64,000 nt of DNA. It comes from Pseudobacter sp. GTDB taxonomy: Bacteria; Bacteroidota; Bacteroidia; Chitinophagales; Chitinophagaceae. Below the pieces are notes generated by a model. The model did not search any database and was not told where the DNA came from. It saw only the letters and a list, made by a program, of their open reading frames with translations. Positions 60,389 through 64,000 of the stretch are shown in pieces. Every line of letters starts with the position of its first letter. The first letter of the stretch is position 1. The translations under genes were made by a program, and so were the position numbers. The stretch lies in the NCBI GenBank assembly GCA_017849455.1, contig JAFIGX010000019.1, positions 1 to 64,000 on the forward strand, read 5' to 3'.

Positions 60389-61233
60389 TTGATGATCCTC
60401 CTGATCTGGTTGGCATGCTCGATCAATTCCTGCAGGTATTCCGTATTCTCCTTCTCCAGGCAGGCCTTGAATTTTCTCAACTGGCTGATATGTTCACTCA
60501 ATACATCGAGCACATGCTCCCTGTTCTGCATAAAGATCGGCACCCACATGGCCGGGTTGCTTTTCGCCAGCCGCACCGTACTTTCAAAGCCACCACCCGC
60601 CAGCTCGAAAATGGCATCCTCCTCTTTCTCTTTTTCAAGCACCGTATTGGCCAGTGCAAAAGAGGTGATATGCGCAATATGGCTTACATAAGCTGCGTGC
60701 ATATCGTGATTGTCGGCGTCCATATAGGTAATGCGCATGCCCAATTGCCGGTATACATTCTCGATCTTCTCCACGATCTCCGGATCGCTCTTCGATTTTT
60801 CGCAGATCACACAGGCACGACCGGTGAACGCATCATGCACTGCTGCTTCCGGGCCGCTGTATTCGGTGCCCCACATCGGGTGCGTGGCCACAAAACGCCC
60901 GCGCATGGGATGATCTCTCAGGGCATTGCAGAGGGCGGATTTGGTAGAACCTGCATCGGCCACGATCTGCTTTTCCGTGACCAGGTCCATGATCTGCTTC
61001 ATCACAGGGATCGTAACATCGACCGGAATGGCCACATAGATCAGGTCGCTCTGGCGTACGGCTTCCTCCAATGGCAATGCTTCATCGATCAATCCCAGTT
61101 CCAGCGCTTTTTGCCGGCTGGCCTCAGTACGGCTTACGCCGATCACTTTGCGGGCAAGGCCGAGGTCTTTCAGGGCCAGACTAAAAGAACCGCTGATCAA
61201 ACCAACCCCTACTATCGTAACAGTATTGAACAT
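60385..61233 (-). CDS. tyrA: Prephenate dehydrogenase
   Basis: NAD(P)-dependent enzyme that makes 4-hydroxyphenylpyruvate from prephenate (tyrosine branch). The 282 residues start with VTIVGVGLISGSFSLALK (nucleotide-binding), then DAGSTKSALCNAL and THPMWGTEYSGPEAA, with catalytic His in the VSHIAHITSFAL region. No ACT domain is present. It is 4 nt downstream of the aminotransferase gene and is followed by the small membrane protein. Confidence 0.95.
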   Translation of the reverse strand: MFNTVTIVGVGLISGSFSLALKDLGLARKVIGVSRTEASRQKALELGLIDEALPLEEAVRQSDLIYVAIPVDVTIPVMKQIMDLVTEKQIVADAGSTKSALCNALRDHPMRGRFVATHPMWGTEYSGPEAAVHDAFTGRACVICEKSKSDPEIVEKIENVYRQLGMRITYMDADNHDMHAAYVSHIAHITSFALANTVLEKEKEEDAIFELAGGGFESTVRLAKSNPAMWVPIFMQNREHVLDVLSEHISQLRKFKACLEKENTEYLQELIEHANQIRRIIK

Positions 61234-61237
61234 ATCC

Positions 61238-62428
61238 TTAGCTGAGTTTTACCGGTTGAATGGAATGTTGCACCCTGCTGATACTTTCTCTCAATTTCTC
61301 TTCGCTGCTGCAAAGGCTCACTCTTATATAATTATTTCCTGCGCTGCCGAAGATGCCTCCGGGCGTAATGAATACATTGGCGTTGTACAACACTTCATCG
61401 CTCAATGCAAACCCATCCTTGTACCCTTCCGGTATGGAAGCCCAAACGAACATGCCGGCCTGTGTGGTCGAGAAACGGCAATTCAGCAGGCCCAACAACC
61501 CGAACACCAGGTCCCTGCGTTGGCGGTAGACTTCGTTCACACTATCGTACCAGCTTTTCGGCAGGCCGAGGGCTGTGGCCGCAGCCAGTTGAGCGGGCAG
61601 GAACATACCGCTGTCCATATTGCTTTTGAAACGCAATACTTCATCGATCCTTTCTTTGGCGCCTACCAGCATGCCCACACGCCATCCGGCCATATTCTGT
61701 GATTTGCTGAGCGAATTCAGCTCGATGGCCGTTTCTTTGGCCCCTTCGATGCTGAGAATGCTCATCGGTTGTTCATTGAGGATAAAGCTGTAGGGATTAT
61801 CGTGACATACGAGGATGCCGTGTTTTTTCCCGAAGGTTACGATCTTTTCGAACAGTGGCCTGTCGGGCAACTGGCCGGTAGGCATCTGCGGATAATTGAT
61901 CCAAATGAGACGGACAGTGCGGCCCTGTTTCTTAATATCCGCCACCTGCTGTTCGATCGCGTCGAAATCAGGCAGCCAGTTATTCCCGGCTTTCAGTTCG
62001 TAGTCGAGGCATTCGCCGCCGGCCAGTTTTACGGCACTCCTGTAAGTAGGATAACCGGGATTGGGCACCAGGGCCAGGTCGCCTTCATTAAGATAGGTCA
62101 TGCAGATATGCATAATGCCTTCCTTGCTTCCGATCAGTGGCAGTATCTCCGTATCGGGGTTCAGCGACACCTGGTACCACTGCTGATACCAATCGGCGAT
62201 GGCTTTGCGCAGCACAGGCGATCCCTTGTACGACTGGTAGGCATGCACTGTAGGTTTAGCGCTTTCATCCTGCAGGGTCTTGATCACGGAAGGATGAGGC
62301 GGCAGGTCGGGGCTGCCGATACCGAGGTTGATGATCTGTTTGCCCTGCCTGTTCAGTTCATCGATCTCGCGGAGCTTTTGCGAGAAATAGTATTCGCCGA
62401 TCCCTTCCAGTCTTTTTGATGTTTGCAT
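61238..62428 (-). CDS. Aromatic/aspartate-type PLP aminotransferase
   Basis: Class I/II aminotransferase of 396 residues. NLGIGSPDLPPHPSVI near the N-terminus, DNPYSFI (PLP-binding Asp/Tyr), LNSLSKSQNMAGWRVGMLVG with the PLP lysine, and the late RVSLCSSEEKLRESI with the substrate Arg are present. Its place between pheA and tyrA points to transamination of phenylpyruvate and 4-hydroxyphenylpyruvate, or of prephenate; the exact route is not decided by sequence. Confidence 0.93.
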   Translation of the reverse strand: MQTSKRLEGIGEYYFSQKLREIDELNRQGKQIINLGIGSPDLPPHPSVIKTLQDESAKPTVHAYQSYKGSPVLRKAIADWYQQWYQVSLNPDTEILPLIGSKEGIMHICMTYLNEGDLALVPNPGYPTYRSAVKLAGGECLDYELKAGNNWLPDFDAIEQQVADIKKQGRTVRLIWINYPQMPTGQLPDRPLFEKIVTFGKKHGILVCHDNPYSFILNEQPMSILSIEGAKETAIELNSLSKSQNMAGWRVGMLVGAKERIDEVLRFKSNMDSGMFLPAQLAAATALGLPKSWYDSVNEVYRQRRDLVFGLLGLLNCRFSTTQAGMFVWASIPEGYKDGFALSDEVLYNANVFITPGGIFGSAGNNYIRVSLCSSEEKLRESISRVQHSIQPVKLS

Positions 62429-62478
62429 GACCTTGAATATTATTGATTGGTACTTATCATTTATATCTCTAACTACGT

Positions 62479-63306
62479 TTATCCTTTGCCGTTCCTGTAC
62501 ACACCATATATTTTCAGTTCATCGGTAATGGGTTTGATCTCTTCGATCACCTGCTCGAACTGCCCGATGCTTTCGAATTCCATATCGGCATGAAAGCTGT
62601 ACTGGAAATCGCTGCCGGGGATAGGAAAGCTTTGCAGTTTGCTGAGGTTGATGCCGCCATCCGCAATACGGGTAAGCACCCTGGCCAGGCTACCCCTGGA
62701 GTGATCGGTATGAAAATTCACGGAAGCTTTATTGGCATCGGGAATGGGCGCCACCTCTGTCTCTGGTTTCAATACCAGGAAGCGGGTATAATTGCTCTTC
62801 ATGGTATGGATATTCGGAGCGATCACATCGAGGCCAAACAGGTCTCCTGCGAGCTTGCTGGCGATGGCCGCAATATGCTTGCTCTTATGCTGCTGCAGGT
62901 GTTTGGCGCTGAGGGCCGTGTCTTCGGTTTCCACCAGCTTCCAGTTGTATTTATCGAGAAATCCGAGGCATTGCTGGATGGCCATGTAGTGGGAATGGAC
63001 TTCGCGTATATCTTCCAGTTGTACGCCGGGGTTAACGAGCAGTTGTTGTTTGATGGGAAGATAAATTTCACCGATGATCTTGAGATTGCTTTTCTGGAGG
63101 AGGCTGTAATTGGGAAGGATGCTGCCGGCGATTGAATTTTCGATGGCCATTACACCGCCATCGCTTTCCTTTTTATTGCCGGCGATCTTCACCACTTCCC
63201 GGAAAGTGGCGCAGGGTATCACTTCCACGCTCTTCCCGAAAAATTGCTGAGCTGCCACCTGGTGAAAACTGCCTTCATAGCCTTGTATTGAAACTTTTGC
63301 TGCCAT
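62479..63306 (-). CDS. pheA: Prephenate dehydratase
   Basis: Converts prephenate to phenylpyruvate. The 275 residues have the periplasmic-binding-like catalytic lobes (VSIQGYEGSFHQVAAQQFFG, GVMAIENSIAGSI, MKSNYTRFLVL) and a C-terminal ACT domain (about 190-270; GSLARVLTRIADGGINLSKLQSFP) that binds phenylalanine for feedback. It is the first gene of the aromatic cluster; the Phe/Tyr attenuator lies directly upstream and its terminator ends 5 nt before the ATG at 63306. Confidence 0.96.
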   Translation of the reverse strand: MAAKVSIQGYEGSFHQVAAQQFFGKSVEVIPCATFREVVKIAGNKKESDGGVMAIENSIAGSILPNYSLLQKSNLKIIGEIYLPIKQQLLVNPGVQLEDIREVHSHYMAIQQCLGFLDKYNWKLVETEDTALSAKHLQQHKSKHIAAIASKLAGDLFGLDVIAPNIHTMKSNYTRFLVLKPETEVAPIPDANKASVNFHTDHSRGSLARVLTRIADGGINLSKLQSFPIPGSDFQYSFHADMEFESIGQFEQVIEEIKPITDELKIYGVYRNGKG

Positions 63307-63310
63307 ATAA

Positions 63311-63345
63311 TTGAAAACAAAAGTCCCGGCTTTTGGCCGGGACTT
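63311..63345 (-). terminator. Attenuator terminator before pheA
   Basis: On the minus strand AAGTCCCGGC-CAAAA-GCCGGGACTT forms a perfect 10-bp stem (63345-63321), then TTGTTTTC. It lies between the aromatic leader peptide and pheA. Its 5' arm is shared with a competing 21-nt inverted repeat (63380-63400 with 63335-63355) that would form an antiterminator. Confidence 0.85.
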
Positions 63346-63400
63346 CTTATGTTGATTTTTTAGTCTCTTTATTTTGCATTCAACAAAAGCATTCCCGGCC
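63335..63400 (-). promoter_or_regulatory. Antiterminator of the pheA attenuator
   Basis: The leader segment 63400-63380 and the segment 63355-63335 can pair at 18 of 21 positions, starting with a perfect 8-bp GC-rich helix GGCCGGGA/TCCCGGCC. The pairing uses 63345-63335, the 5' arm of the terminator, so the two hairpins exclude each other. The 5' strand lies directly after the Tyr/Phe codons of the leader peptide. Confidence 0.8.
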
Positions 63401-63461
63401 TACTTGTAAAGTAGTAAAAAAAGTAAAAATAAAAATAACGGTATGCCTTTGCGATATTCAT
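63369..63461 (-). CDS. Phe/Tyr-rich leader peptide of the aromatic operon
   Basis: A 30-codon frame (ATG 63461-63459, TAA 63371-63369) starts MNIAKAYRYFYFYFFYYF. Residues 7-18 contain six Tyr and five Phe among 12. It is followed at 23 nt by a terminator and preceded by a perfect promoter. The set matches the E. coli pheL and trpL attenuation plan, except that Tyr and Phe codons are mixed. The ORF is far too biased and too well placed to be chance. Its start codon lies 6 nt after the -7 box, so translation would be leaderless. Confidence 0.88.
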   Translation of the reverse strand: MNIAKAYRYFYFYFFYYFTSRPGMLLLNAK

Positions 63462-63467
63462 GCAACC

Positions 63468-63497
63468 CAAAAATAGGGACTAAAACGGAAAAACAAA
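63468..63497 (-). promoter_or_regulatory. Promoter of the aromatic leader and pheA operon
   Basis: TTTG (63497-63494), an 18-bp spacer and TATTTTTG (63475-63468) match the Bacteroidota consensus at every fixed position. The expected transcription start falls within a few bases of the leader ATG at 63461. Confidence 0.75.
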
Positions 63498-63541
63498 ATT
63501 CTTTTTTGAGAGTATAAGCCGGAACTAACGCACGTAAGTTA

Positions 63542-64000
63542 TTATTCGAGCCGCTTCCGCATTTGTTCATCGATCTTTTTGAAAAGATGGAAAGGCTTGT
63601 AGGTACGCCAGTTATCGAGCTGCATCAGCTCGATGAAACGATGCAGTTTGGCCCTTCGGAAATCGTACTGGGTCTGTTCCGGCATATTGAGGATCACCAC
63701 CCAGCCATTTTCATCGGTCACTTCTTCGAACCATTCCTGGTAATAGTCCTTATCGCTGCTGTGATAATTCAATACGTTCTCCGCGATCAGGATGAATTTG
63801 GTGATACCGTAAGAGAAGAAGGGGTCGGCCACTTCCCGCTTGAGTTCCATGATATCGTTCTCGATAGCGTCATTCCATTCCCCGATCAGCTCTATGATGG
63901 CATAATGTTCTTCGTAATCGGCCATCAGCACTTTGAGATACATGGTGCGGGAACCGAATTCATCCCATTGCGGATGTATATAATAGTTGTATATGGTTTG
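63542..64000 (-). CDS. Hypothetical protein, partial at the window edge
   Basis: The frame is open to the end of the window. An ATG at 63943 lies inside it, and the 19 upstream codons (TIYNYYIHPQWDEFGSRT) read like genuine protein, so the true start is outside. At least 152 residues are seen, mainly alpha/beta with many acidic residues (YYQEWFEEVTDENGWVVIL). No family is recognised. It is on the same strand as the pheA operon but 80 nt of promoter and leader separate them. Confidence 0.6.
   Translation of the reverse strand, partial: QTIYNYYIHPQWDEFGSRTMYLKVLMADYEEHYAIIELIGEWNDAIENDIMELKREVADPFFSYGITKFILIAENVLNYHSSDKDYYQEWFEEVTDENGWVVILNMPEQTQYDFRRAKLHRFIELMQLDNWRTYKPFHLFKKIDEQMRKRLE

Noticed and set aside
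63321..63345. Ordinary terminator of the upstream hypothetical gene
   Set aside because: It lies about 200 nt past that gene's stop, beyond a separate promoter and a Phe/Tyr-rich leader frame, and shares its arm with a competing 21-nt inverted repeat; attenuation explains all parts better.

Overview
The window reads as a chromosomal segment of a Bacteroidota bacterium, most likely of the family Chitinophagaceae (Chitinophaga/Niastella-like). The evidence is a gliding-motility-type (type IX secretion) C-terminal domain protein, a TonB-dependent receptor with a carboxypeptidase-regulatory domain, an OmpA with thrombospondin type 3 repeats, LytTR/LytS signalling, Bacteroidota promoter boxes (TTTG, 18-20 bp, TAnnTTTG), almost no Shine-Dalgarno sequences, and families such as DUF6702 and DUF6934. 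No rRNA, tRNA, CRISPR array or prophage was seen. Apart from one small Y1 transposase and many short palindromic repeats, the region looks like stable core genome.

Layout. 0-6 kb: phosphoglucosamine mutase, a clan-A-like glycosidase lipoprotein and an LTA-synthase-like membrane phosphotransferase. 6-13 kb: a DUF6934/small basic protein pair, PAP2 phosphatase, CNNM/CorC transporter, HupE/UreJ protein and a large M1 peptidase. 12.5-14.3 kb: an SPFH/DUF6141/Arc-like operon with a palindrome on its promoter. 14-19 kb: esterase, parvulin, aroQ and carA. 19-23 kb: the alpha-type ribosomal operon (infA, rpmJ, rpsM, rpsK, rpsD, rpoA, rplQ), cut off from secY. 24.7-31.7 kb: a TetR-controlled ABC efflux operon (tetR, tolC, hlyD, two ATPases, two permeases). 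31.8-43.9 kb: homogentisate dioxygenase, YfcE-like phosphoesterase, a type IX-secreted protein, a LytSR-type two-component pair, and central metabolism (rpe). 44-53 kb: TonB receptor, pdxJ, OmpA and cell-wall enzymes (RlpA, L,D-transpeptidase, VanX-like dipeptidase).

53-63.5 kb, minus strand: an aromatic amino acid cluster in transcription order pheA, aminotransferase, tyrA, small membrane protein, DEAD helicase, DAHP synthase/chorismate mutase, Y1 transposase, aroB, aroA, aroC. With aroQ at 16.6 kb the window covers most of the shikimate, phenylalanine and tyrosine pathways.

The main discovery candidate lies at the head of this cluster. A 30-codon leader peptide (63369-63461, minus) has 11 aromatic residues among residues 7-18 (6 Tyr, 5 Phe). 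It is followed by a terminator hairpin just before pheA, and by a competing 21-nt inverted repeat (18 of 21 positions pair) that would form an antiterminator. This is a complete ribosome-mediated attenuator for Phe and Tyr. It starts from a textbook Bacteroidota promoter that appears to give a leaderless transcript.

Other patterns of note: at least five promoters place the -7 box only 3-6 nt before the start codon; five families of palindromic repeats sit mostly against stop codons, and one of them has become coding sequence inside aroA; a paired 13-bp-period operator occurs at both tetR and tolC.
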